Below, piece after piece: positions 14,401 through 28,016 of a stretch of DNA of 64,000 bases. The notes under the pieces are model-generated. The model saw nothing but the letters and a program-made list of their open reading frames with translations, ran no database searches and had not been told where the DNA came from. Source of the DNA: Otis tarda (Eukaryota > Chordata > Aves > Otidiformes > Otididae); the NCBI GenBank assembly GCA_026413225.1, contig CM048553.1:115822690-115886689 (forward strand), read 5' to 3'. Numbering within the stretch: the first letter of the stretch is position 1; every line of letters begins with the position of its first letter. The translations under genes were made by a program, and so were the position numbers.

Positions 14401-17400
14401 CACAATTAAAAAAAAAAAAAAAGAGAAATACCACATTCATCAGCATACACATGAGTTTGGGAAGGCAGCAGAGAGACTGTGAATAAATCAGTATTGACCC
14501 CGGCCGGTCACATTATCCCAACTGGGCAGGTACGTTCTAAAAGAACCCAAAACCACTCGCCTGTCCCTTACTGAGCATGATAGACCTGACTGTCCACTGG
14601 GCATCTCCAGCTCTTTCTAAAGACTTATCTAATACCCCCATTTCATTAATAAAACATTTTATCTTTTGTTGCTGGTAAAATTAGCAAAGTTAACAAAGGA
14701 CAGATATAAAATGAGTAATGGTATCAACACAGTTCGCATTTATCACACAAAGGTGACCTTTTCCCTCTTGGTTTACGGCACAGTGCTCTCAAAATTCAAT
14801 TTATCCAGTGGCAGATCAGTGCACAGCTAGCAAAAATTTTAAAATGAAAGCCAGTAAGATTCTTACTAAAGCAATAATACAAACAGAGACTTCGAGAAGT
14901 CTAGCATCAAATAAAAACAAAGACCTCTAGGCAAATAAACCATGGTTTGACCTTCAGTGACATTTTGACACTACGCATAGCCTGGAAAATTCTCCACATC
15001 ATAAATACGTGTGGCTGAGAGACACTGTTAAAACACTTGTGCAACAGCTTATCAGACCATTTATCTATCCCCACACCTCCTACAACGCTATGCATTACAA
15101 GAAGGTATTGCAATTAAAAAGAAAAATACATAGAGGGAACTATGTAAAACCCTTACCAGACTCTGCCTGGCTCACATCCACAATATTTTAATTGTCTGCA
15201 TATTAAAAATATCAACTCTGACCCAGAGGAATAAACACAGACCACCTCAAACAAGAAAAATCAGGAGACAGATGGCCAGAGTATTCCAAAACTATTTCAG
15301 ATGTATTTATTTTTAAACACTTAAGTGGTTATAAATTTATTTAATCTTATTTTCAAAAAGAAGTCATCATGAAAAACACACAGCTTCCAGTTCACAGATA
15401 ACCTAGGAGTTCATGTTACAGGATTTTCAGAGTTTGTGGAGGAAACTAAGAAATGTTATCTAATCTCTACACAAGAGAAAAAAAAAATAAAATCTTCAAA
15501 CATAGCTTTTATTTTGATTCATTCCAGAAAAACAGGCACCTTCCTATCCCCCCCAGTGATCCCTACCAGGGAACTGGAGCACCGAGTTCATTACAGCGTA
15601 TTGATCTACCAAACAAAGGGGCTCGCATCCATCGATCGGCCCCAGCTAAGCCCCGCACGCAGCTGTGGATCACTCAACCAGACAAGCAGCACAACACGTT
15701 CTCCTCCCTGGCCGGACCCAGGCAGAGCCTTCTTCTATGATATAAAAAGAGACACCACACAACCACCTTCAAGCAGATAGTCTTCAAAACCAGTTTCTTC
15801 CAAAAAATCTTTCTTAGTTACCTTTCAACAAGCTTAAGTTCCATGTGATAGTTGATGGTTTCAGAGGAACACCCAACTCAATGTTATGATGACTGCAAAT
15901 GAAAAGCAAAGTTATCAAATCAGTTGGAATATAAAATCCCACAGACTGAGATGGTGGCCACCTCAAATTAAGCCAGGCTTCCTCCCCGCGAGATGACCTG
16001 CCCCCGCAGACCAGAGCAGCCACACCAAGCTTTGCTGGGATCACCACACAGATTTCTCTCTTGCAAAACTGGATCTCAAACCAGGTGCACCTGTGATTTC
16101 ACCAGGCTTTGCTTCCTTTAGATAACAAACCCACTGAAGGCTAACAACATCTTCCATTTTAGTGACTACTTTGCTTTTGGGTTTCTTTTTGTTGTTGAGC
16201 ATCTGTAAATTATACAGCCTTTGTTGCAAAGATCAGGAGGAGGAAATAACTAACAGATCATTTGCAGTTGTAACAACTGATAAAATCACGTTCTCTGAGG
16301 AGAAAATGATCCATTTTTTATAAATAACGACATGTACCATTCTTAAATATTTAATTTGCATACAAGCATAATAACAAGATTTTAATTAAATGAGACTTGA
16401 CACAGTCAGAAGTGCAGATAGTGACATGCAGCGTAAGAGTGAGAAGTTTTTGGGTTGTGGTGGGTTTTTTTTTTTTTTTCTTTCCTTCCCCTGTTTGTTA
16501 AGTTTCAAGGGGATATGGACTTCATTCCAGTTCTGGGAATCCCACAAACCACCTCCAACATCTGAAATGCTAGATGTGCTTTTTTGCTCCAAGCTGCTAA
16601 AACTCCTGCCCCAATACATCTCAGCTCTGCATAAACACCTTCCAAGAAGTTAAAATTTCACTCCATTGCTACCCTCCTCTAGTCTGGAAAGCACTGTGAC
16701 ATTGACCTTCCCCAGCTACCTTCATACCCCGAAATGCTCCCTACCTGCATGTGCTTCCCCAGTTTCCACTAACTTCAGCAGTATTTCTGCTCTCACACAA
16801 TAGTACCCTTTTTTTCAACATAAACACCTTCAGAAGGAACCAAACCTACCAAGGCTCTTTCTGTGCAACCTGCCAAGCAGCTATCGGTTAGTGGCTACTG
16901 GATGGAGATGACAGACTGGATCTGAACTTGTGACCTCCAAGGGACCTACACTCCCCCATTAGCCATCCCCCGAGACTCGAATTAATCAAATTTTTTATAT
17001 ATAAAAGCACAAACATGCACTAAAGCACTGTAAAGATGAAAAATTGCAGTCATTCAAACAGAAAAAACACATACTGAATTAGAAAGCCAAAGACTTTCAC
17101 TGACATATTAACTCTACGGTGTAAAAAGTGCACTAGCTGCTCTACAGAAAACTCTTACCACAAACTTTTTGGGTTTTGATTTTGTTTGGGTTTTTTTTCC
17201 CCTTGAAGGACTCAGACGATAACCAGCACTGAAAGCTAAATCTTTGCAAACAGTAATTGAAGTTAATGAATGCACAGTGATAAGAGCTTGATTTAGGGGA
17301 AGTCCGTTCCACAGTATTTTTAGCATAAAAGATGATGCTGAACAACAAACACTAGGGACAGCTGATGAAAGAGGAGTACTTGGGGATGATAAAAATGCAA

Positions 17401-18668
17401 AGCTGACCCTCTGATACGGTCACACTTCATCTGTCAACAAAGAATACACTGAGAGGACAGTTAGCACGTTATCAGTGTGTCAACGACTGAGAGATGTTTT
17501 ATTGATTAGAGAACAGAGTTTAAAAAGACCTTGAAATCCAAATTTTAAAACGTAGGAGCTTTATTTACCTTTCCCCACAATAGTTCTTATGCACTAGCTT
17601 TGTTGTATGATTCGCCTTTGTAGAAAAATAAGTTTACAAGCTACTTAAGCCAGGCATTAAATTCAAGTTTAAGAACCTGCATTCTCTATGCAGCAGAAAA
17701 CCCTACCACAGAAAAAATATTTTATGCATCCAGCTTCTGTCACAAGGCTTGAAAGTTAAACGGCTGTACCACACAGCAATCATTTTAATAATAAACAAAC
17801 ACATGATCCAACCCCAGGAAAGTCAATAGAATAATATCCACTGACTCAGCCACACATCAGAACCTCTGTGCACAACTAGTTGACGAAGCCTGAAAGAAAT
17901 GAAGACAGGGAAAACCTCACACACACCCGGTATTATGTTACTAATGTTTAAAAGTCACTCACTTGTGGAAGAAAGGGGTTTTTCCCCCCCCTCTTTTCAC
18001 GTGCTTGAACCAAAATACTGATCTATCTAACCAGGGAACCACCATTAATAAAAGCCCTCACGCTCCACACACCCAGAATTTTGGTACAGGTATGCTAAAG
18101 GCAGAAACCCAAGTCTGTTTGCATAGATGTTTTGCTTGTATTTGATTGCCGGTTTACTTGTATTTGAATATCAATTTGCAAGCTAATTAGAGAACATCGC
18201 TGAGCCCATTACGGAAAAATAGCGCTCCACCATCAACTGCGGTGCCATCTCACTAATTCCTTTAAAGACTGGCTTCAAACACCGCCTTCATCTCCATTCA
18301 AAACAATTAGTGTACATTTATTTCACGTTTTAAACTGCAGAGGATCACAATTTTGAACACTTTAACAGATTGCACTGCTATTTTGATAGCTTTTACCTTA
18401 CAAATTATGCTTTTAAACATTTGTAACTTTCCTATTTAAGGGAATGTTAAACTGGAACTCAGAGAGGGGCTTAAATAATAATTCCTCCTCTACAACCTGA
18501 GAGGCATGTACCCTTAACTTTCAAAAACAAACCAAACCTACTTCTTAAAAGGCAGCACAAGACACAAGAAAGAGCCTGCTTCTTCAGGCGACTGGACACG
18601 ATGGTAGTACCTGCTCGCCCCTGGACAGGGCTGGGATGCAGCAAGGGATAGGCAGGGAGCTGATCCTC

Positions 18669-18673
<5 letters not shown>

Positions 18674-18703
<30 letters not shown>
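18674..18703. repeat. Poly(A), 30 bases
   Basis: Longest clean A-run in the window, in intron 2. Other long plus-strand A-runs are at 4488-4513, 8321-8340 and 40235-40262. No element body that could own such a tail is seen upstream of it, so it is probably plain homopolymer rather than a retroposon tail. Confidence 0.9.
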
Positions 18704-18706
<3 letters not shown>

Positions 18707-20548
18707 AAATAAATTTAAATGGCAGGGAAAAAAAAAAAACAAAACACCAAACCTAATAGAGAATCCAACATAGTGGAGCCTCATTCAGCTATGACCTCCT
18801 TTTCTCACATCACCGTAACAGATCCCTTTTCCACAGCAGGTACCAGCAAATCAACAAAACAAGCTTACCCAGGGGAGAAGCAGCCCACCATAAAGAACAG
18901 TTTTGTGAGAGATCAGCTTGCTTGGTCTAACTCACTCATCCTGCAGCCATATCACTGTGATGTATTTAAAATTCAAGGAAAGTTGCGTTTTGGATATATC
19001 CTCTCCTAGCTTTACTTAAGATTAGTATTTTCACATGCACTTAAACTGCCTATTTACAATCAATGTGAGAAACAATGAAAAAAAAACTATTACTGCTATC
19101 AATCGATCTGTAGCAAGAGGGAACAGTGGATTTAGAGACCGCTCTGTAGACACTGATGGACTCTGAGTGCTCACACCAGCGCAGAGGACAAGCCATGATA
19201 TGCAGCTACGGGTACTTCCTTAGTGAACCTCACATCCTGGCTGTAAGATCAGTTTACCTTCAAAAGGCTCTTCCTTGTGCATGTTCTGATCTTGGCTGAT
19301 AATTAAGTTTCTTCACATTAGTATAAATTGGAGAAAAAAAAAGAGTTGGGGGAGATGTGGGCATCGTGTTGTCATTCTGATGTCGAAAAGGCCTACCAGT
19401 TTCTCCTAGAAATAGGGAGAAACCCTCAGCACCACCTCCTCAGTTCACTTTGCTGAGCTCCACTGAGTCCTTGGCATTTCCCTTAGGATGGATATCAGAT
19501 GCTCATGACTAGCTCAAACTGGACATCATGAGGAAATCTCAAAGCACTCCAAGATACTTTCTCTCCAATATTAGGTTGCTTCATTTGCCTTCATCTTTCA
19601 ACCAGTGGCAAGTTTCCTTCTTCTTTCTAGAGCTGTAGAGAACCTGTGCTTTCCCTTCCTCCTTGAACTACACCAGGGTCTCTATTCCTTCCTCCACTTA
19701 TTCCAGCATCCTTCATCACCCAGATTCTTCTGCTTCCATCCTTTTCCCATCAGTCCCATTCTCCACTCCTGAGTTTCACCCCACTCATCCTCCAGCATTA
19801 TTTTCCTTGCCCTCTGAAGGACAAGTCACTCAGCTGGGGCATACGAAGAGGAGTGGAAAACCATCTGTGTTGTGTTAAACTGGAAAAATTTAAAGGGTGC
19901 CAAAGGCCAGTTACTCCTTCTACGGCCTAATTAGAAGATAATAGCTACTCTAGTAATTTCTCTTTCATCCAAAGTTTGACACTGTTCCCTTGCACCTTCC
20001 TTCTGCTCCTCCTATCTTCTCAGTTCAGCAGAGCTGACTCTGATGCGTAGGACATGCCCTGAAAGTTTGGAAGTGAACTCTTCCGAAAGTTATCATTCCC
20101 AGATTGAAAAATGCCCCCATGTTGAGTGCCAAAAGTTCAACTGAAAGCAATGAATCAGCCTCACTGCATTCAACCAAAATCAGAGCGGTTCAAACTGTAC
20201 TTGGATTTGTTGACTGACACGCAAGCCTTCAACACGTGGTATTTGATTTAATGTAGTCATTAAGTGTTTAAATACTACTGGAATTGATCTCTGTTTAGTA
20301 TGGTAATATGTTCTGTAATAAAGGGCATTTTCCTATAATATTGGTTCAATAGGATGCTCGAGTAAATTTGTCTTCTGGATTGCTAGAAAGATGACAAGTC
20401 AACAAAAGATGTATTGTAGTCTTAAGCGAGAATTTGAATGTGTAATTATACCTACCACGTGTCTCACGTTATGCTAACACAGATGGCTTCACCTGAGTTT
20501 TTGTTCCATGTATTTCATATACTGACCTACTCACATAAAGAAATATAA

Positions 20549-20570
20549 ATATATATATATATATATGTAT
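20549..20570. repeat. (AT)n microsatellite
   Basis: About nine to ten AT units with a terminal GTAT, in CDH2 intron 2, preceded by AAATATAA. Confidence 0.9.
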
Positions 20571-22359
20571 TTTTAAAATGCAGCTGTTGCAAGCAATAGC
20601 AACTTTTCTTCCAGCACTAAATAAATCTCCAGTACCTAAGGGCACCTTTGTCTGCCGGGGAGGTTTTCTGCACAGCTTTGCAATCGTCATTCCTCCCAGC
20701 TTTCCCCAGAGCACGGGTCAGCCTTGGAGAAGGCTCCAACTATAGCGATTCCAGCAGAAATAATGGGCCCTTGGGAATCAAGGCCAGATGGCACAGTTTA
20801 GAAATGAGCTAAGGCTACACTAAATGGTGTTAGAAACAGTATAAAGCTAGACTCAGCCTCAGAGGCAGAAAAAAACATCTTTGCCATCCCCCCATTGAGC
20901 CATGCCCAGAGCTTACTGGGGCAGCTGACAACTCAGCTCCCGTAATTCTTATTTCTGCACACAGAAAGGACACGACACTTGAGATGCTCGTAAGTAACCA
21001 TCTGAATATAGGAATAGGGAATAAGTAGTAATTAATTCAGTGCATTCTGAGTAAATGCACCATAAACAGAAATTACCATCAGAGCTGGACTAATTAAGTA
21101 AGATAGTAATTTACACATCCTAGAATGTTGCGACCATTCAGGATTTCTGTAATTTCTCTGTAAGTGTATTTTTCCCTTTATCAAGATGCAGTTATGAAAG
21201 TCTAAACTGGAAATAGAAGCAGTGTTCCTTTTGAAGGAAATAAGGATGAGCCAAGTTTCTTCTCTGGAAAAAGTGGACAGAATAGTGCACTGAAGATTTT
21301 TTTAAACTACCAAATATATTTCCACCTCTAATCCAAATATTCCATAAAAAGAAAATATCTTGTTTAGTACACATTTATAGGTTTCTCTTAGAATTACTTC
21401 TTATCTGGAACTCAAGTGATAAAATCCTTGATACTGAATGTACAAATTGATCCAAATACTACAGTTCCGCAAAAGCTTTAGGGTCCACCGAGGGATAATG
21501 GAGTTACATTTCTGAAACATTTGTCCTTTGCACAAATCCAAAACATCACTCAACTTCACTACTTATATTTATTCTCTGTTTATATAATGTTCTATATACC
21601 AGCTTGCAATGAGAAAATACCAAGGTTAATCAGTAACTTAAAACGAAAGAGTAAAATCAGGTATCATCTACAAATCAGATGTAGAACTTCACAGAAATTA
21701 AAGTGAGAAAAAAGGAGTGACCATTCAAATAGATATTTTACTGCTGTTCAGTAAGGTGAACATGTTATGCATATGCCAGGATATAGTCTATGTTTAACTA
21801 AGGAGTGGGGAAAAGGGAGCAAGGAAACCACATTTCACGCAAAGCAATCTCTTGCTTCAGCAAAAGAAAGCTCTGATTTTCAAGGGACAACTATCTGAGA
21901 ATATATTAAGAGCTCGGTACGTGAATAGACAACAGGCACCATAAAACAGGCACTGTGCTAGCATAGTTAAAGCAAACAGAAGCAGCTCTTCCTATCCAGG
22001 ATAGTAAGCTCAATACTGACACAGGAGAATTTAGGATGCTGTGGGGTACGGAAAGAGCACAAAGAGGAAAGCTGTTTGAGAAAAGAAGAGGAAAAGGCTT
22101 AAAAAGGCAAGAGACTGAGAACTGGAATGCAACTGCAACATAAAATAAATCAACAAGGCACAGCATCACCAAGTAACTGCATTAAAATTGACTCTGCTTC
22201 ACATGGAAGAGGGCAAAACTAAACATATTAAACCTGAGCAGGACTGGGGAAAAAATTATAAATATATTCCCAACATACGTGCCTGGCAAAAAAAAAATTC
22301 TCACTCTCACTAAGGCTTAAAAGAATAACTACAAGGATGGTGTTTTGCAGTTGATGGTG

Positions 22360-22738
22360 GTTTTTTTTTGTTGTTGTTGTTGTTTGGTTTTTTTTTTTTT
22401 TGGAGGGGGAAGGGTATAGGAAGAGAATTTCAGAAAACAATATATTTGGAAAGAATTGAAACATTTTTTCCCCAGCTTGCCAGCAGCTCATAGAGAGACC
22501 TCATCCATCTGAGATTCTTTGGCTGCCTGCCTGGAAGGAACTTGTCAACTTGTCTTTTTGCTTAAGGCAAGGAGACTTCAAACAAAGTGGCTACCATTTT
22601 CATTTTTCTTTTACGAAAGAAAAAAAAAGTCCAAATTTTGGGGTTTTTTTTTGTGGTTTTTTTTTTTTTGGTTTTGGGTTTTCTTTTGTTGTTGTTGTTC
22701 TTGTTTTGTTTTGTTTGTTTGTTTGGGGTTTTTTTGGT
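22360..22738. repeat. T/G low-complexity block in intron 2
   Basis: Two T-runs with GTT units (22360-22400), then, after a unique gap, a dense TTTTGG/GTT/TTTG block at 22636-22738. Long plus-strand frames here translate to Phe/Gly/Val/Cys strings and are artefacts of the repeat. Confidence 0.85.
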
Positions 22739-25700
22739 GGGGACAGACTAACTTCCCTCTTGGAAAACATGATTCCACTAAAAACACCTTCCCTGGCTCT
22801 ACTGTCAATGTAGACTCGAATATCAAAGCCACCAGTGCATGCTACAATCGTAAGAATACAACTGAATAAGAGCTGTTTATAGAAAGGAACGAGACATAAG
22901 CCTTAAAAGATGTGCTCCTGTCTTCAGTTTTAAGCACGATGACTTTTTAAAAGGAATTTTATTCTTAGCTGATGATGGACATTTTTATACCTAGACTGAT
23001 AAAACACCATTAGCAGAGAGGCGGGGGGGGGGAAGATGGCACCCAGGTAACTTCAACTATGTAATGAAAAAACTTGTTTTTAAATGCCAGGCAATGCCCC
23101 AGCGCCACATTCCCAGCAACATGTTTCTGGGTCGTTTCAGACCAACTGGTATTTACAATGGCAAACTACAAAGTAAGTCAGTGGGAATGCCCAAATCAAG
23201 TTTTGTCACTCAGTTTGAAAGCAACAAAACAAATATTATTTTCTAAGCATTTCACTGCTAGGAGAGAAAAGGCAGCAGGGACACGACGGCTCTGTTTAAG
23301 CACACAAGATCTTTCAGCAAAAACCTGAGGAGTACGAGTGCGAGTTTACCCCAGATAAACTGGCTAACCGCATTCGTTTCATGGTTTCATGAACGCTTGG
23401 TACCAGGCTCAAAGAGGAGGGAAGGAATAAGCGTGCCTCTTTCGGAAACGCTGCCAGCTTAAATGGCTGATGAACTGCACCGTTACTCATCCATAATCAC
23501 CGCTTATCTCAGTGATCAACACCAAAACTTTTTTTTTTTTTCATCATTGTGCAACTCAAAGAGTTTAGAAATATTTTATAGCTTAAAGGATACACTTAGG
23601 AATCTTGTCTAGACAATGCATTTGCTTCGCAGAGAACTAAAATTATGCATTTATTAACAGGACAGACAACGTTAAAATAAAGTCTTTGAAAGATAAGAAA
23701 CTACGAAAATAAATTACCGGAGTAAGAATCTCTAACCTTGATTCTGCAAATAAACATTCAAGTAACCTTCCTAGGTGAATGATTTTAGCAGAAATATGTT
23801 ATCTGTATTTTAAAATTTGCAGGATATAGAACCAGGATTAGATAAACAGGCTGGACATACATACCAAACTGCTGCAAGTACGTTTTCCTGGATGAACTAC
23901 AAAACTGCGATAAAACCAGCACAAGGAAAGGCATTTAATATCTTAAACATAACTCCCTCTTTAACTTAACCTCTTCTTCTCCAAATACTACATCTTATGG
24001 ATAGTCCTCCAGACAGTAATCATATTTTATTGACAATTCAATTCAGAAGTGCTGTGCTTGTAAATTTGGATATCTACTTCTACTAGGTAGAAGCTGTTAT
24101 TTGCATATTATTTTTTTTTTTTTAAATGTGGGAACATTTAGTCCTAAAATATTTAAAAGTATGTTAAATTCTAAAAGATACGGAGGCCCAAATAACTCCA
24201 TGATTTTATCAGTAAGACACTTTTTAGAGGTGCATGAAGTTTCTTTTAATTTTGTTTCAGAGATGATTACTTTCTTTTTCCTCCCTTTACAGAAATGAAG
24301 GTAGTAGTTCTGAGATCACCTAGTGCCTTGGTAAAAATCACTGTAATTTCACTGAAGTGACTTGTACCAAATGGAACAACGTGTAGGACATTATAAATCA
24401 AGTCAAAATTAGACCTACAGTACTTATCTTACATGCATCTAGTGTCCTGAGCGTATTACATCTTGAAGTCAGACTTGCCAGACTTTGTGCAAGACATCAG
24501 CTTTGAAGAGTCTCCAAGGCTACGACCGATGAAGTCTATAGCAGGGAACATGGGAGCATGGGACACCGTGACACTAGGGACACTATGCCAGAAGGATGAA
24601 ACAGGACATAGTCTATACTGCAGGCTACCTCCTACACAGCTGAGTCAAGATCTACTAAAGGAGCAGTTTCCAACTTTTGTTGTGCCTTCCCAACTAACTG
24701 TATCTCTTCCACAGGGACTTTCCGTTTCTTCATCCTGAAACCAAGGGCAGCTATTTCCTTCCCTCTACCCACATTAATAAATGTGAGGTTTTTCCCTTTT
24801 CCAATTTATGTTATTCTGAATGTACTGCTCCACTGATTTTTCACATATTGTGACAACTGAACATGTAGTGGCCTCTCATGCACAGGAGAAATTAGGAGAG
24901 GCTGACATATTATTCTAGTCATATGAATGAAAAGACAAAGCCATTATCAATTACGAAGACTTTTTTTTTAAATGTCATAAGAACAAGTCTGATCCTCACT
25001 CAAAAACAAGCACCACTTGAATACAGAAATAGAAAGAAAAATCTCTCCAGAAAATATCCTGTAGTGCATAGTGGAACCCTGCCCTATACTCTAAGGTAAG
25101 TATTTCTTATAATAATACCTTAAAAACTAGATATCCTATGTACCGTAACAACAGATCAACAAGTCATATGATAACTCTAATTTTATTTACGTTTTGGTGG
25201 GTAAGACGGAAACCTTAAGACAGGTTTGTACCGCATTGTGCAAGATAAAGGCAAACAAAAAGACAGATAATAAACATATGGTCATTGTATTGGTCAGTAT
25301 TTTAAGAAGTAACTTGTCAAGAAAGCATCAAGTCAGCTTCAAGTTATTCTGCAGCTAGCTGAGAGGACCATAAAGCCTCTGTGCTTATGATATCAATGCA
25401 CAAAATCAAAGAAAATTAAAGCTTTCACTTCTAAACCATATGGAAAACCTACAGTTACACGCCTCACTTCTGAATTCATACCAGTGGGAGCATGCAGTTA
25501 GGCAGGCAAGGCAATCGAGATCAGAATCAGGCCCATGGTTATCCCTAAGAAGCAAATGTCACGCAACTATACTTAACTTGCAGTGCCATCTGAATCTAGT
25601 TTAATAACCAGAAAATAGGCTTTTGACAACAATAGTATTTCAAAGTGACAGTGTAATTAAATTTAAGTCAAAGCTATGCAATAACGGACCTTATGTTTAT

Positions 25701-27129
25701 GTGTAACCAGCAAATTATATGCTTTTAAGCATGTCAGACTTTTCAAAAGAATTAACCATTCCAGTAATTCAACTGAGGAAACAGTGGTAGGAAACAAACT
25801 CCCCCAGGTCATTTTTCAACCAGCTGATCCGCTGTGATACATACTGTATGCCTCATACAGTTTTTCCAATTCCCACCTCCCTAAAAGGCTATGCGTTTTA
25901 ATACCATTCGAGGAGAAACCAACAGTCATGCTTCACTCACTTCTGAGAAGCAAAGGAAGGGACTGTGTGAATGTGATGAGTAACAAGAAAGGAAGTCAGT
26001 CTGCCATCCTACATTACTAGTTCAAAACCAGTTAAGGCTGGTTAGTCATTATCATCAGATTTGTGTGAGCAATGCCAACACAGAATTAGTGGTCAGTCCT
26101 AGCTGGTAAGGGAGGGGGAAAAAAAAAAAAAAAAACAAAAAACAAACCAAAAAAAAAAAAGCAGAAATTGCAGAAATTCCATGAAGAGAAGTGTCATGGA
26201 GCAGGGTAGATGTCAAAACTCGTGTCATTGCCATGATGAACTAATGACACGATGATGAACCACTAGCAAACACTTGGTGGTTTCAAGGCAGCATGTTTGG
26301 AAAACACGTGCCCGTTGAGCTCCCTGTCCCCATTTCTGCCCCTTTCTCTGGGTTTGTGCATCACCTACCAAAGGAGCTCCCAGTGCTGATGGCTATTGCA
26401 GGAGTCTACAGCAGTCATCTAATAACTCCCATTTTGTGGGAAAGCGAGGAAAATTCTCTTTCCCCTTTATTATTTCCTCAATTGGCAGAACATTTACTTT
26501 AGTACATGAATTTCTAAGCTATTCTTTAATAAAAGAAAAGTCTGTGGTGGTAGAATATATTTCCTAGAAATTGAACAGAAAAAGCTTGAATAACTCAAGT
26601 TTTAATACACTAAAGCTAATCAATTCATCCTGCATTCAAATTTCCATTATACTTATAAAAAAAAGCACAAAACAGGTCTGTAAAAATATAATTAAGAAGA
26701 GAGACTGCTACATACAGCATGTAAAATCGAGACTATAGCTTTCACTTAATTTGTTTTGCAGACTCATTAGAATTTTTTTCATTTAAATGTCTTGATCTGT
26801 GTAACCATATTTATATGTGAAAGAAACAACAAATTAAATTAAATTAGTCCTTATTTAAGACGTATTTGAAACAGTCTTAAAACTGCTGTTCTTAGTCAGT
26901 TCCACAATTTCCAAATTAGATGGAGGAAAAAAAAAAAATGTTAGCAGTTTAGAAAACAGCCAAATTAATGCACATTTTTTAAAGTGTTGTACTTCTACAA
27001 ACTTGTATACTGAAACTTAGCTGGTTGGGAAATCTAGGAAAGATTCAGAGCATGTGCTTCTGTGTCCTACAAATGACTGCTCTATGCATGAAAAATAAGA
27101 CACAAAAAGAGCAGCGAACAAATTCCCAA

Positions 27130-27400
27130 CCTGGACAACCTGTGGGCAGGTGCACCGTCTGCAGCGCATCCCCGGCGGAGGCATGGGCTTGCCCTTGCCA
27201 AGCATGCTGTGAGCGGGTCATCCTCGGCCCGGGCAGCGTGCCATTCAGATGCAGGTAGGTGCCAGGGTAAGGGAGCAGCACACCATCCAAGAGATGGCAC
27301 CAGCTCCGTCCTGCCTCTCCTGGCATGGCGCCCCGCAGAGCCCACGCTGCTGCGGTCACTGACCCAGGGCTTGTGGGCAACCGCTCTCGTGTTGCTGTCT
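27130..27400. other. CpG-rich patch just downstream of exon 2
   Basis: About 500-800 bases past the exon 2 donor, a GC-rich stretch with around 15 CpGs. The minus frame 27605-27045 stays open for 186 codons across it, in the CDH2 direction, but the translation matches no cadherin or other family I know and has no domain-like features. I regard the frame as composition-driven. Confidence 0.55.
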
Positions 27401-27904
27401 GTGCTGTGCCTTGCTTTCCATACGTGTCTCTCCTCAGGTTGCCAGGAAAAAGCAGTAAGGGAACTATCTCCACATTAACGTGAGCACTAGGATAGGGTGT
27501 AAGTGCAGTGCTTCTATGGGAGGTGTAAAGCAGAAGGGAAATTTTCTTTACCTCCTCATCATTCATACACAGGCTCCAAGTATAGACTGATGGCATACGC
27601 ATCATCAGTGGAAATATAAAGCATCAGTGTGAATGTTGTGTGAGAAGGAGAATTAGTGGACGATCACGGGAAGGTGCGCAATGCTCAGTATTTTCAAATT
27701 ATGGTCAACAGAGCTGCATGTGCTATACCACTAATGCCAACAGATTTTCCAAGTCCTATGACAGTAATCAAAAAATAATCACAGAGCAGCTGACGTTCTT
27801 TCCTGCAAGAGTTTGTGCCCTGTTTAAGGATGAAAATGCTCCAGAGCGATTTATGGTTACAACTAGAGGAAATTAAAAAATCAAAATATATTTTCTAACC
27901 ATAC

Positions 27905-28016
27905 CGTTGAGAAGAGGCTGTCCTCCATGTACACTCCTTGACACCACTGCACTGTGAACATCTTCAGGAAATCCAGTCTTGCATGACGTATCTTCACAGG
28001 TTGCTTTTATCGGTGC
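27905..28016 (-). CDS. CDH2: CDH2 (N-cadherin) exon 2: start of prodomain
   Basis: A 112-base exon encoding 37 residues plus the first base of the next codon. It begins [12 protein letters not shown], contains [12 protein letters not shown] and ends GGQPLLN. FPEDV-SAV and GQPLLN are hallmarks of the N-cadherin prodomain (Cadherin_pro family), which is cleaved by furin-like proteases before the mature EC1 domain. The acceptor is a pyrimidine-rich stretch ending ttgcatttcag at 28017; the donor is gtatgg at 27904. Phases match: in at 0 from exon 1, out at 1, so the next residue is the Val (G|TN) that follows LLN in known N-cadherins. Residues differ from recalled chicken at the EDTSCKT segment. 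Exon 3 was looked for and is not in the window. Confidence 0.95.

Larger units (their letters stand above)
1..27904 (-). other. CDH2: CDH2 intron 2, proximal part (continues beyond window)
   Basis: Everything below the exon 2 donor. CDH2 is known for very large first introns, and no N-cadherin exon 3 sequence appears, so this is the 5' part of intron 2. Content: mostly unique AT-rich DNA with homopolymer tracts, G/T low-complexity at 22360-22740, a TA microsatellite at 20549-20570, a G-tract at 11466-11491, and isolated CpG-rich patches at about 7.88-8.02, 8.79-8.96 and 27.13-27.40 kb. Several AT-rich stretches look like candidate conserved elements (11160-11460, 18120-18340, 23560-23720). 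No coding exon is supportable. Confidence 0.8.

Noticed and set aside
22519..22869. 116-codon plus-strand frame rich in Phe, Gly and Cys
   Set aside because: Produced by the T/G low-complexity tract.
1..27904. CDH2 exon 3
   Set aside because: The residues expected after LLN (a V-R/K-F motif with a Cys shortly after) were not found in any minus-strand frame, so exon 3 must lie outside the window.
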